From Methylobacterium sp. Leaf465 (lineage in GTDB: Bacteria; Pseudomonadota; Alphaproteobacteria; Rhizobiales; Beijerinckiaceae), in assembly GCF_001424705.1 (NCBI RefSeq), contig NZ_LMRA01000044.1, positions 215,667 through 279,666 on the forward strand: a stretch of 64,000 nucleotides of DNA. Direction: 5' to 3'. Within the stretch, counting starts at the first letter, position 1; each line of letters starts with the position of its first letter. Of the stretch, positions 40,445 through 49,750 are shown piece by piece. Below the pieces are notes generated by a model that had not been told where the DNA came from, ran no database searches, and was given only the letters and a program-made list of their open reading frames with translations. The position numbers and the translations under genes were made by a program.

Positions 40445-42760
40445 ATGGGTCCGTTCAAGCTGAGCAGCCGCGATATCGTGGTGATCGACGACCTTCGCTG
40501 GTTGCCGACGACTGCACTGGAGGACGGTATAGCGCTTCGACCCATCGATGGTGGTCCGGCCAAGGCGCACAGCTGGCACGAACTGGTCATGCTATGGGTC
40601 GATCGACGGATGCGGATCGAGCCCGAGCCCTGCAAGGGACTGCCTGCAACGCTCATCGAGGACATGCGCCGAGACATCTCGGGCTTCACCGAGCAGCAGC
40701 AGTCGGAGGCGATCCGCCGGGCCAAATATATCCGCCTTCTGGAATTCGCGATCGAATTGCGCGATGGCCGCCGCGTCACGTCAAATCGCCCTGCCCGGAA
40801 GCGCAAGAACCGGCACATCGTATTGAAGGCGAAGGAACTCGATTGGTGGTGCAAGCGCTGGGCTAGGCAGATCGAGCCCGGCGGCGTCTCGCAGGCGCCG
40901 TGCGGCGGTTCGCTGATCCAGTGGTACCGCCGCTACAAGCTCTCGGGCGGCCTTCGCTCAGCGCTGGTCCCCCAGAGCCATCGCCAGGGCAACCGTGTTC
41001 CCCGGTTGTCTCCCATTGCAGTCAAGGTCATGAACGAGTTCGCGCGCAATCAATACCTGCAGCGCGAACAGCCGAAGGCGTCGAAGATCTTCCCGCATGT
41101 CCGCGACGAAATCCGCGTCGTCGCCCGGAAAGCCGGCGTGCCGGAAGCCGACATCGCAGGAATGATTCCCAATATCCAGTCTTTCTATAAAATAATTCGC
41201 AGCATGGGGTCCCTGGAGACCGAAATCTATCGCGGCGATGCGAAGAAATCGAAACACAGGCATCGCATCAAGGCCCTCGGCCCCCGCTACGAGTGGATCG
41301 GCCAGGCAGTTCAGATCGACTCGACGGAACTGCCGATCCTCGTACGCGACCCCGCCACGGGTTTGACCTTCAAACAGGTCACGCTGACCGTCGTCATCGA
41401 CCTGGCGACGCGTGCGATCGTGGGATGGTACGTCGGTCTGGAAAAAGGCTTTGCGACCATCCAGGAGGCTCTCCGGATGACGATGATGCCGAAGACTTGG
41501 ATGTCTAAATTGGACGGCATCACGAATGAGTATTCGGCCACCGTAAAACCCAGCGTCGTATTTACCGACCAGGGATCGGACTATCGCTCAAACGATCTCG
41601 TCGTCACGTGCGGCCAACTGAACATCCGTCTCAAGCATACGCCTGCAGGAGCGCCGGACCTCAAGGGCATCGTCGAACGACAATTTCTGACGTCGAAGCA
41701 GGGCATGTTCGCCGGAATGCCCGGCAGCTTGTTCAAGAACGGCGATCGCTTCTCGGATTATCGCGCCGGGGACCATGTCGAGATGACCATGGAACAGGTC
41801 AACTGGATCGTCTGCAAATTCGTTGCCGACGTCTGGATGCAGGAGTGGGCCAGCGGCATCGAGGACAGTCCCGCCGGCGCGTGGCGAAGGCTTTCCAACA
41901 TCCGTCATCCGGAGATGGCGCCCTCGATCGATCATCTCGTTCCGCTCGTCTCGAAAGTCCAGGAAAAGGTTACGATCCAGCATACCGGCGTTGAATGGAT
42001 GAACCTCTTCTACGGCTCCGGCTCCGAGACGCTTCAGGAGCTGATGAACCGAGAAGGACCGGGCAAACGCCAGTACAGGATGCGGATCGACGCATTGGAC
42101 GTCGGACGAGCCTACCTGCTTGTCGACGGCGAATGGATCGTACTCGCCGCGTCGGACCCTGCGGCCCGCGGCCGCCCGGTACACGATCATCTGGTTATCC
42201 GAGCCGAAGCGCGATCGCGCAAGAAGAGGCATGAACGCGTCCACCAGCCCGACATGGATGCCGCGAAACGACGTCTCTACGCTCCTGCGGAGGCACGGAA
42301 CAACAAACGCGCCGCGCAGAGGATCAGCAGTCGAAAGGCGCGCCTTCTGGTCGAGGAAGTCGACAACCTGGCCGAGATGAAGGCGACGTACATCGAGGCG
42401 ATAGATCCCGAAACGACGCATATCCCGTTCGACGACATCGAGTACCGCGATGATGACGAGTCGGATCTAACGCACGAATCCCCCATCCGTGCGAGGCCGC
42501 GTCGGCCGGAGAAGGTCGTCGATCACTCGGCGCAGCGGCCGCCCCGACGGCCGATCGCGAGCGCGGCGCCTCCCCGCAGGCCTGCCGAAATTCGGATCGT
42601 CGAAGACGCGGAAAATCCTCCCGCAGTCGTCGGCGCCGTCAGACCGTTCCCGGTCTCGCCCGTGAACATCAAGCCCGAGATGCCGTCGGCAGCGTCCGCG
42701 AACGCCGTCGATGTCCCGACCCGCCGCAGAAGGAACTTCCGCATTGCATCATTCAGCTGA
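40445..42760 (+). CDS. tnsB: TnsB/TniA-like DDE transposase
   Basis: A 771-aa integrase-fold transposase that binds the transposon ends and joins the 3' ends to target DNA. Catalytic triad: Asp292 in VQIDSTELP, Asp375 in VFTDQGSD, Glu411 in GIVERQF. The N-terminal ~250 residues contain the expected HTH DNA-binding subdomains; the C-terminal ~130 residues (from around 640) are basic/proline-rich, the part that contacts TnsC. It starts after AAGG and overlaps tnsC by 50 bp. Confidence 0.93.
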   Translation: MGPFKLSSRDIVVIDDLRWLPTTALEDGIALRPIDGGPAKAHSWHELVMLWVDRRMRIEPEPCKGLPATLIEDMRRDISGFTEQQQSEAIRRAKYIRLLEFAIELRDGRRVTSNRPARKRKNRHIVLKAKELDWWCKRWARQIEPGGVSQAPCGGSLIQWYRRYKLSGGLRSALVPQSHRQGNRVPRLSPIAVKVMNEFARNQYLQREQPKASKIFPHVRDEIRVVARKAGVPEADIAGMIPNIQSFYKIIRSMGSLETEIYRGDAKKSKHRHRIKALGPRYEWIGQAVQIDSTELPILVRDPATGLTFKQVTLTVVIDLATRAIVGWYVGLEKGFATIQEALRMTMMPKTWMSKLDGITNEYSATVKPSVVFTDQGSDYRSNDLVVTCGQLNIRLKHTPAGAPDLKGIVERQFLTSKQGMFAGMPGSLFKNGDRFSDYRAGDHVEMTMEQVNWIVCKFVADVWMQEWASGIEDSPAGAWRRLSNIRHPEMAPSIDHLVPLVSKVQEKVTIQHTGVEWMNLFYGSGSETLQELMNREGPGKRQYRMRIDALDVGRAYLLVDGEWIVLAASDPAARGRPVHDHLVIRAEARSRKKRHERVHQPDMDAAKRRLYAPAEARNNKRAAQRISSRKARLLVEEVDNLAEMKATYIEAIDPETTHIPFDDIEYRDDDESDLTHESPIRARPRRPEKVVDHSAQRPPRRPIASAAPPRRPAEIRIVEDAENPPAVVGAVRPFPVSPVNIKPEMPSAASANAVDVPTRRRRNFRIASFS

Positions 42761-43919
42761 CGCAGCCTTCCATACCTCGGACGCCGACGAGGTCCTCGAG
42801 TGCGAGATCGATCTGATCTCGGGCCTCGACGACGGCGACGTCGGCCAGGATACCGGCGACGCCACTGATCTCCTGACCGACGAGGCCGAGGCCATGCTGA
42901 CCAGGGCACGGCACGTTCTCATCGACAACCACGTGGATCTGATCGAAGGCATCAAGGCCATCGAGCGGTCCCGGCGCGCCTACGATCGTGGCGAACCGGG
43001 CCAGCTCCTGCTGATCACGGGAGCCTCCGGGACCGGCAAGTCGACCATTCAACGCGAATGGATCCGGCGTGAATATCAGCGGATCGTAAGGACAACGGGG
43101 CGGATTCCGCAGATCTGCAACTACGGGCTCGTGTTGACGGACGGCATCGACGGCGACGAGCGGCCGATCGTCTTCGTCAACGCCTCGAGCTCCCGGTCCA
43201 CCAATGCGCTCGCGACCCAGATCCTTCGGGCTCTGGGTGCCGAGGTGCCGAGGGCGCTCCACGGCCATCAGATCCTCGACCGACTGAGGATGCAACTCGT
43301 CGGACAGAAAACCCGCCTTCTGTTCATCGACGAGTTTCATCACACCGTCTCGTCCCGCGACGAACTGGTTGAGGAGCTGTCTGAACTCGTCAAGGATCTG
43401 CTCGTCGAGACCCGAGTGCAGCTGGTGCTGAGCGGCATGCAGAAGGCCGCACGCCCGGTGGACGCCAATCCGCAGCTGGACCGCCGTTGCCGCATGCGGT
43501 TTCCGGTAGAACCGTTCAGCTGGGGTAGCGAGATCGAACACCGGCAGGAGTTCCTCGATTTTCTGGCGGATCTGGAAGAGGGCATGGACCTTCCGGAGGC
43601 GTCGAACCTTTCGGATCCGAAGAGGGCCGGCCGAATTCATGCGTCCACGGGCGGCATCCTCGGCCGCGTCACGCGCCTGATCCTGATCGCGCTCGAGCAT
43701 GGTCTGGAGGATGGCGTGATGCACGTGGCCGACAGATATCTTGCCTATGCGCACGAGACCTTGAAGCGTTCCGGCGAAAGATCGAACCCCTTCCAGCCTC
43801 AGGCTTCCAAGAACGAACAGGCCCCTCGCCGCCGCGTGCAGCGGCCGTCGCGGACACGCGGCTCCCTATCGGGCAAACCGTCCGCGCCCACCTACGAGAA
43901 GACGGCCAGGACGGTATGA
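42711..43919 (+). CDS. tnsC: TnsC/TniB-like AAA+ regulator
   Basis: A 402-aa AAA+ ATPase that bridges transposase and target selector. Walker A is TGASGTGKST (Lys110) and Walker B LLFIDEFHH (Asp207-Glu208). The sensor region reads QLVLSGMQKA. The N-terminus (residues 1-65) is acidic and likely binds TnsB; a basic C-terminal tail (RVQRPSRTRGS) follows residue 365. The gene begins inside tnsB and ends 24 bp before tniQ. Confidence 0.9.
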   Translation: MSRPAAEGTSALHHSADAAFHTSDADEVLECEIDLISGLDDGDVGQDTGDATDLLTDEAEAMLTRARHVLIDNHVDLIEGIKAIERSRRAYDRGEPGQLLLITGASGTGKSTIQREWIRREYQRIVRTTGRIPQICNYGLVLTDGIDGDERPIVFVNASSSRSTNALATQILRALGAEVPRALHGHQILDRLRMQLVGQKTRLLFIDEFHHTVSSRDELVEELSELVKDLLVETRVQLVLSGMQKAARPVDANPQLDRRCRMRFPVEPFSWGSEIEHRQEFLDFLADLEEGMDLPEASNLSDPKRAGRIHASTGGILGRVTRLILIALEHGLEDGVMHVADRYLAYAHETLKRSGERSNPFQPQASKNEQAPRRRVQRPSRTRGSLSGKPSAPTYEKTARTV

Positions 43920-43943
43920 GATCGAACGAGGAGATGGGTAGCC

Positions 43944-45833
43944 ATGACCTTTCCGATACGTCCTCGTCATATCCCGGGCGAGCCGGCAAGCGGCTACGTT
44001 CGCCGACTGGCCGAGGCGAACGGCTGCGACTGGCGGTCGAATCCGTTCACCGGTCGGGGCGTTTCGACGGCCCTCCTCGCCCGCGGAGATACGCGTGCCC
44101 TGGTGCCGTTTCTCGGGCGCGGGATGGTCGACGGAATCGATCGATTCTCTCCTCGGCGGATGCGGGATGGCCACATCTCATTGAACGGCGAGAAGCTGGA
44201 ACCTGCTCAGGTTTTCTATGAACGTCAGCGCTACTGTGTTGCATGCTGGGCCGATGACGCTGCAGGCGAGTCCGGCGGCCGGTTTCCAATGCGACATCTG
44301 CGATGCTGGTGGTCGGTCGCAGCCGTTACGGTCTGTCCCATCCACAATGTGCGCTTGAACGACCGTTGCCTACAGTGCGATCGAACCATCCGGTTGGCCG
44401 GCGGGCGCGTGACGATCTGTCGTTGCGGCGCCAATCTTGCCCAAAGTACCCGGATCGTCGTCGACGCGCATGCCACCGCCGCCGACGCCTACGTGGTCGG
44501 CCGACTTGGAGGATGCTCGAGGGTGCCGCACGACATCCTGGACACCCTGCCGCTCTGTGATGCCATTGCCCTGATGCAGAGGCTCGGTTGCTGCGTTTCT
44601 GCCGGCCGCGACGCCAGATTCGGCAAGACGGATCCCCCCGATCGGCCAGCAATGATGCTGGCCGGCTTTCACACAGTCCGGACGGGCGACGAGGGCATCG
44701 AGAAGACGATCGATGCCCTACTGGCCGCCCCGGGCAGGCCGGATCGACTTCGGGTTCAACTCGGTCAGCTCTACAGCTGGTTCGCCGCTCTGCCGGATGG
44801 CGAACTCCAGTCTTGGATGGCAACCCGCATCGCGAACGTCGTGAAGCGGAATCAGCTGAGCTGGCAGGGTTGGGAGCGGCATGTCGTCGAACCACCGACA
44901 CCGGATCGTATATCCGCCAGCAGAGCCAAGGCTTGCCTCGATGCCAGCTGGGATAGGACGGTTGCGATCCTGGACGCAGCCGGATTACGGAGGGACGTCG
45001 ACCAACGATGCCGACCGACCGTAGACCGGCGACAGGTCGAGATGCTCGCCAGCCGCGTCGGGCGCTTCATCAATGTCGATGTCCTGGCAGGTACGCTTGG
45101 CATCACTCCCGCTTCCGTCCGCAAGCTGGTCGCCGCGGGCATTCTTCCACGCGACCGATTGGCTCTCGCGGCCTTCAGACATCCGAGATTCGATCCGATC
45201 GAGGTCGATGCGATCCTTGATCGTATGCAGGGAAGCGCGCCCGTCGTGGAGGCTCCTCCATCGAACTCCGTTTCGATCGTCCGCGCCGCCCGCAAGGTCG
45301 GAATCGTCGCGCTTTGCCGCGCGATCCTGGACGGGCGGATCGTTGCTACTGCGCGGATCGCCGGCCCCCCCGGCCTTGCAGGCATCCGAATCCGTTCGGT
45401 CGGTATCGCGGAACTCTCACGGGCCAGGAACGACCCCTGGATAGGGCTTCTGGAGGCAGGCAGGACACTCGGCATGCGACGGAACGGTCTCGATCTGATC
45501 GTCGCCGCTGGCCACATCCGGACCATAAAGGACGCCCGCGGCCTGCGACTGCTTGATCGGGCGGATGTCGGGAACTTTCAAACCCGCTACGTCTCGGCGA
45601 CGGAACTTTCCCGCTCCTTCCGCACAAGTGCTAGGACCATCCTATCCAGACTTACGGAACGAGGCTACCGGCCGGCGATCGAACTCGCTCTCGGCGACCG
45701 AATCGAAATCAGACTCTACGAACGCAGCGTCGTCGACATTCTCCGACGAGCACCGGACGGCGTCGAGCGAGGCTCGATCTCAGTCGCCGGAGGCAATCTG
45801 CATCTCGGGCGCAGGCAGCCCGACACGGAGTAG
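43944..45833 (+). CDS. tniQ: TniQ/TnsD-like target-selection protein 1
   Basis: A 629-aa TniQ-domain protein. Residues 1-170 are the TniQ domain (PIRPRHIPGEPASGYVRRLAEANGC; YCVACWADD; WWSVAAVTVCPIHNVRLNDRC), with the CxxC zinc ribbon RCLQCDR...CRCG. The remaining ~450 residues include helical repeats (LYSWFAALPDGELQSWMA, VDVLAGTLGITPASVRKLVAAGIL, VGIVALCRAILDG), likely DNA-binding HTHs as in TnsD. It ends overlapping the second tniQ, which runs the other way. ATG 43944 follows AGGAGATGGG. Confidence 0.87.
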   Translation: MTFPIRPRHIPGEPASGYVRRLAEANGCDWRSNPFTGRGVSTALLARGDTRALVPFLGRGMVDGIDRFSPRRMRDGHISLNGEKLEPAQVFYERQRYCVACWADDAAGESGGRFPMRHLRCWWSVAAVTVCPIHNVRLNDRCLQCDRTIRLAGGRVTICRCGANLAQSTRIVVDAHATAADAYVVGRLGGCSRVPHDILDTLPLCDAIALMQRLGCCVSAGRDARFGKTDPPDRPAMMLAGFHTVRTGDEGIEKTIDALLAAPGRPDRLRVQLGQLYSWFAALPDGELQSWMATRIANVVKRNQLSWQGWERHVVEPPTPDRISASRAKACLDASWDRTVAILDAAGLRRDVDQRCRPTVDRRQVEMLASRVGRFINVDVLAGTLGITPASVRKLVAAGILPRDRLALAAFRHPRFDPIEVDAILDRMQGSAPVVEAPPSNSVSIVRAARKVGIVALCRAILDGRIVATARIAGPPGLAGIRIRSVGIAELSRARNDPWIGLLEAGRTLGMRRNGLDLIVAAGHIRTIKDARGLRLLDRADVGNFQTRYVSATELSRSFRTSARTILSRLTERGYRPAIELALGDRIEIRLYERSVVDILRRAPDGVERGSISVAGGNLHLGRRQPDTE

Positions 45834-47363
45834 ATCCGACCGACGGAATAAGCTCACCCCGGCCTCCTTCGGAAGCACGCCTTCTATTCCGTATTTTTCG
45901 TGCAACATCTGCTTAATCAGACAGGCGTCGGTTTTTAGAGCCCAAGCAATTCTACGGGCGGTAACATACGTCTGAACGAATTTTTTGAATTCGCTCTCGT
46001 CAATGATGTAACATCGATCGGCCTGTCTATTGGATTTTTTGACAATACCGTGCAAGACAAGCTTCCTGACGTTTTTGACGTGCATGTTCAACCGTCTGCC
46101 AAACACTTCAGCCGTCAACGGAGGTTTCGTTTTTTCCTTCGGAGCCTCGATACGATCGAGATCGGCTTTCGAAACGAAGATCGAGCGTAGTCCTGAAAAG
46201 CTACGCACTTGGCATTTAGGCAGCAACCGACCATCGATAAGCGCCTCGAAGACCCTCATCGATCCTATTTCCGATCGAAGCGCCTGGATAAGTGGAATGC
46301 ATCCATAGTCCGGTCTCGAACTAATAGGAATTTTATTAGAATTTAATTCTAGATAAAGATTGGCGGCTGAAATCCAGAAGGAATTATTACCTACCATTTC
46401 GGTGGGAGTCTGGTCCATTGTGTCGGCAGCCTGTCTAAGAAGTGTTTGCCGAAGCTTCTCTTCGGCCGCGAAAAGTCTAACGAGCTTTGCAACGTCCGGC
46501 TCCTCGAAGCTACGAGTATGAATCGATCTGACGTGCAACAGTCCGAAGAACTCTGCCATCAAACAGTCGGCGTTCTCATCTCTGCGACGCCAAAGAAAAT
46601 CGACGAAGGAGTTTTTGCTCCGTGCGACCCGAAAGCCGGAACGCATCGCGTTTGCACCATGTTCGATGTGCAAACGTCGCGCCTTGCTGGGTACTCCGTG
46701 CAGTTCGACCGCACCGCACGTTGCCACCAAGTCGACGGTAGCCCTTAGGCTGAGCTGGTCGAGAAGCAGGGCTTCGGGCCGCTGTGTGAAACCCAGCCGT
46801 CCAAGAACATAGGCCTCCCACCCGTAGCCGTTCTCCGCGTCCGTATCCGCAGTGCCCTCCAAAACGCCCGGAGCTTCGGGCCTTAATCCACGCAACGGGA
46901 TCTCATGAATCGGGCAGTGGTGAAGGAATGTCAGATCCCACCAGACACGGCGGCGGATTCCGAAACTGTTCTCTCCAGGCGTGGCGATTCGATCTTCGAC
47001 CACGCAGGCCGGGCAGATGCGCTCACGGCCCTGCTCGATATACTGGGCCGTCAATCGTTCACCACTTACGATCCAGATTCTGGACCCTGCACGTGCCGGC
47101 GTTGCGAAGAGGAGCGAGGCCGCATCGACATCCGCCACCGCCGAAAGGCGACCTACCTCTGTCCGGTCTCCCCAAAGGAGCGCTCGAAAATCGAGGTTGT
47201 AGGCGTCGGCGAATTCACGGGCCCCGTAGGCGTTTCGGGACGCCAGACGATGAAGAAACGAGTAGGCCGGCTCCCCCGCTCCATGGCTGCGAAAGCGTAG
47301 CGGAGCTTTTCTGCAGGTCCACGACGATCTCGCCGAAACTGCGTCGGGGGCGTATCTCAACAT
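45780..47363 (-). CDS. TniQ-like target-selection protein 2 (convergent)
   Basis: A second TniQ-domain protein, at least 527 aa (ATG 47363; an alternative in-frame ATG is at 47402). The domain is recognised by FRSHGAGEPAYSFLHRLASRNAY, ERICPACVVED, RRRVWWDLTFLHHCPIHEIPL. The rest contains HTH-like blocks, including LTAEVFGRRLNMHVKNVRKLVLHGIVKKS near the C-terminus. It overlaps the end of tniQ 1 by 54 bp tail to tail. It is richer in AT than its partner and is under separate transcription, so it may have been acquired separately and direct insertion to a different target. Confidence 0.8.
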   Translation of the reverse strand: MLRYAPDAVSARSSWTCRKAPLRFRSHGAGEPAYSFLHRLASRNAYGAREFADAYNLDFRALLWGDRTEVGRLSAVADVDAASLLFATPARAGSRIWIVSGERLTAQYIEQGRERICPACVVEDRIATPGENSFGIRRRVWWDLTFLHHCPIHEIPLRGLRPEAPGVLEGTADTDAENGYGWEAYVLGRLGFTQRPEALLLDQLSLRATVDLVATCGAVELHGVPSKARRLHIEHGANAMRSGFRVARSKNSFVDFLWRRRDENADCLMAEFFGLLHVRSIHTRSFEEPDVAKLVRLFAAEEKLRQTLLRQAADTMDQTPTEMVGNNSFWISAANLYLELNSNKIPISSRPDYGCIPLIQALRSEIGSMRVFEALIDGRLLPKCQVRSFSGLRSIFVSKADLDRIEAPKEKTKPPLTAEVFGRRLNMHVKNVRKLVLHGIVKKSNRQADRCYIIDESEFKKFVQTYVTARRIAWALKTDACLIKQMLHEKYGIEGVLPKEAGVSLFRRSDLLRVGLPAPEMQIASGD

Positions 47364-48080
47364 AGGCGCGGCGGACGGGTTTCGTCCTTTCGGCCAAGTC
47401 ATAGAGTTGCTCGCTCCGCCTCGATCGCCTGCCTCGACGATATGTCTTTGGCCGATGCGCTTGCGCTCCTTTCCGGTGATGACGCCGAACGGATCGATCA
47501 CATCCGGACTGCCGTGAAAATTCGGGCGATCGAGCCTTGCGCCGGGAATGCGCAACTCAGCCTCCCTACCCTCCGGCGATGCCGCAGGTACGATGTGTCC
47601 GCACCTCTCGGCGTCGTCTCGGAGAAGATTGAAGGGGGCATCGTTCTGTTGAGCCATTTCGTCTCCGATGGCGCGGCTGGAGCGCATGTCGACGTCCGAA
47701 AAGCCTTCGGCAGGAAGCCACCGAAGGCGTAGTGGGACAGAAGTTCCTCCCCCGTCCGAACGGTCGCCGGATGCGATCAGCGGGGAGGCGGCGGTTTGGG
47801 CGGGGAAGGAGGCGAGCCCGGCACCGACACGTCGCGGAAGAAGCGAAAGCCGGTGCCAGGTCCTTTTCAAGCCCGGGTTTCACGATGGGATACTCGCCCT
47901 ATACGACCCCGCTTCGCGGATCTGCGGAAACGCAGGCGCTGTGAACGAATGGTCGACATCGGCGGGACGGTTGATCTCCGCGGGAGCCGCGGAATGACGA
48001 TGGCGCATCATGATGTAGTACTCCTTCCTAAGCGGTATGCTGTTGCAGATCTCCCGTTGGCAGCGAGGCTGCCCCGGGCG
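47364..48080. other. Upstream region of tniQ2; no supported gene
   Basis: Long frames cross this region (for example the frame continuing from tniQ2 to 47870), but the TniQ domain starts only after 47402 and the extension is not recognisable. It probably contains the promoter of tniQ2. I see no RNA gene. Confidence 0.4.
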
Positions 48081-48496
48081 ATGGTGGGCCTCGCGCTCGG
48101 GCCCACCGGCTTGGCCATCGACTCCCGATCACCAAGGGTCTCATTTCGCTTCTCCTTCGAACCATGAGGGCTAGGGACAAAGGCCGGACCGTCCGGCGGA
48201 CGGCTTCGGTGCTTGTGCATGGTGGGTCCCGTGCTCGGGCCCACCGGCTTGGCCATCGACTCCCGATCACCAAGGGTCTCATTTCGCTTCTCCTTCGAAC
48301 CATGAGAGCTAGGGACAAGGGCCGGACCGTCCGGCGGACGGCTTCGGTGCTTGTGCATGGTGGGTCCCGTGCTCGGGCCCGCCGGCTTGGCCATCGACTC
48401 CCGATCACCAAGGGTCTCATTTCACTGCTCCTTCGAACCAGGACGGCTGGCGTCTGGGGACCGGGAGGTCCGTAGGACGACTTCTATGCTTTCTCA
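48081..48496. repeat. 138-bp tandem repeat, three copies plus a degenerate fourth
   Basis: Units begin ATGGTGGG at 48081, 48219, 48357 and 48496, i.e. periods of 138, 138 and 139 bp. The first two are nearly identical; the third diverges after its first ~75 bp and the fourth is recognisable only at its start. Each of the first two units contains two hairpins: a GTGGG...CCCAC-type stem near its beginning and a perfect GCCGGAC-C-GTCCGGC near its end. The period is a multiple of three, so all frames stay open, but no frame gives a plausible protein. Not a CRISPR (no spacers). Confidence 0.85.
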
Positions 48497-48499
48497 TGG

Positions 48500-49742
48500 T
48501 GGGCCTCTCGCTCGAGCCGTTGCGGTTGGGTCTAGCGGTTTCGGATGCATCGCCTTCGTCCCTTTCATCACGTTGGATCGCGCACTGAGGCCTTCGACGG
48601 GTCCACGGCCTTGGTGGACCCGTGGGCCGGTTTGCCCGCGGTGGCCGCCGAGAACCATTTGTCTGCGAGCTCATTCCATTGCCTCCTATGTGATCGCAGG
48701 TAGCCTCCAGGCGCATTTCGAACGGCCTTCGGGCGTGGCTTCGCCACGCGGCGAGGCCAATTCCAGAGAACGCTCAGGGCGTGGAGCTTGGTGATCTGAC
48801 CGGGTTGCAAGTCCGTCGGGACTGGCAGTCTTCGAGCCCGGCTCGACCATTACGGAATGGTCGTTTCGGACACGCAGATCATTCATCCCGTTGAAAGGAT
48901 GAGGCGCGGTCTGAGCGCGGTGTTTTGTTGTTCCAAGGGGGAAGTATCGGTAGGGGCCTGTAGGCGCGCCTACCCAATAGAGTTCGAGCGCGGCACTTAG
49001 GCCTTAAGGATACGTTCCGAAAGGAACGTCGATGTAAGCTCGAACCGGGTCATCGGAGCCTTCTCTTCGCGACTTCTGCGATGATGCGCCGAAGCTTTGC
49101 CTTCGCGCAATGGAGCATTGTGATAGCTGCCTTCATTGCGCTGGCGAAGGCAAACGAATCGTACATGACGATCGTTCGATTTTAGGTTTCCCGAGGGACG
49201 GCGCCTGCGCCGGGATCGAAGCCAATGGGATCGCAACTTGGCTCACTCGACCTAGGTATGGGAAACACAGGGTGGCTGTCGTTCGCAGTTTCCATCCAGC
49301 ATCAGTGGACGTCCTCAACGGCTGGCTGTTCGTTGCAATCGGCTGGAAGGGAAGCGGAACCAAGCTTTGGAGTGATGATGCTGGGACAGCGATCCCACCC
49401 GAGCGCTCCGTGGCGTCTGCTGCCTGCCCGGAGTGGATCCTAAGAATTCGCTATCACGTCAAGCACGGCCTAACCCCTGGCGAAGTGGAAACACGGGTTT
49501 TCTGCTTGTCGACTTTCTGACGGCGGATGTATGAAGCTGATATAACCATAGAGACCGCCCACGGCCCTTCATAGACTCGCGGAAGGTCTGCTTCGCTGCG
49601 GCTTGACGGGGCGATGAAGCACGTCCGGGTTGGGTGGGAAGCAGCTTGGCTGCTTTCAGTCGCATGACGTTCTTAAGCGGACCTAGGATGACCCGCCGTC
49701 TCTGGATGGACGGTCCAACCCATCGCATGGTCGAAGTTCGTT
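48500..49742. other. Region between the repeats and the sulfite island; no supported gene
   Basis: About 1.25 kb with no protein-coding gene that I can support. A 136-residue open frame at 49110-49520 lacks motifs and coding composition. A perfect hairpin with a GNRA loop, ACGTTCC-GAAA-GGAACGT, is at 49012-49029. AAGTCGG-ATG-CCGACTT at 49744-49760 brackets the start codon of the next gene. This region may contain the end of the mobile element. Confidence 0.4.
49012..49029. other. Hairpin with GAAA tetraloop
   Basis: Seven-base-pair perfect stem closing a GAAA (GNRA) loop; stable and symmetric on both strands (loop TTTC on the other). No T-run on either side, so not a standard terminator. Its arms carry the GGAAC/GTTCC half-site also found in the palindrome at 36646. 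Confidence 0.35.
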
Positions 49743-49750
49743 AAAGTCGG

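Larger units (their letters stand above)
27479..49740. mobile_element. Tn7-like transposon / genomic island (approximate limits)
   Basis: Base composition drops sharply at 27479 and rises again near 49750. The segment carries tnsA, tnsB, tnsC and two tniQ genes, plus cargo with two AAA+/protease modules, while flanks are GC-rich chromosomal genes. I searched by eye for TGT...ACA termini, terminal TnsB-site arrays and a 5-bp target duplication but found none convincing, so the limits are set by composition and gene content only. The 1.9 kb after tniQ2 may be outside the element. Confidence 0.6.

Noticed and set aside
48008..48420. Repeat-encoded proteins in several frames of both strands
   Set aside because: Open only because the repeat period is a multiple of three; no ribosome site and proline/arginine-rich peptides.
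48081..48496. CRISPR array
   Set aside because: Repeats are 138 bp, contiguous and without unique spacers; no cas genes in the window.
49110..49520. Plus-strand 136-residue frame
   Set aside because: No motif, no Shine-Dalgarno and no coding-like composition.
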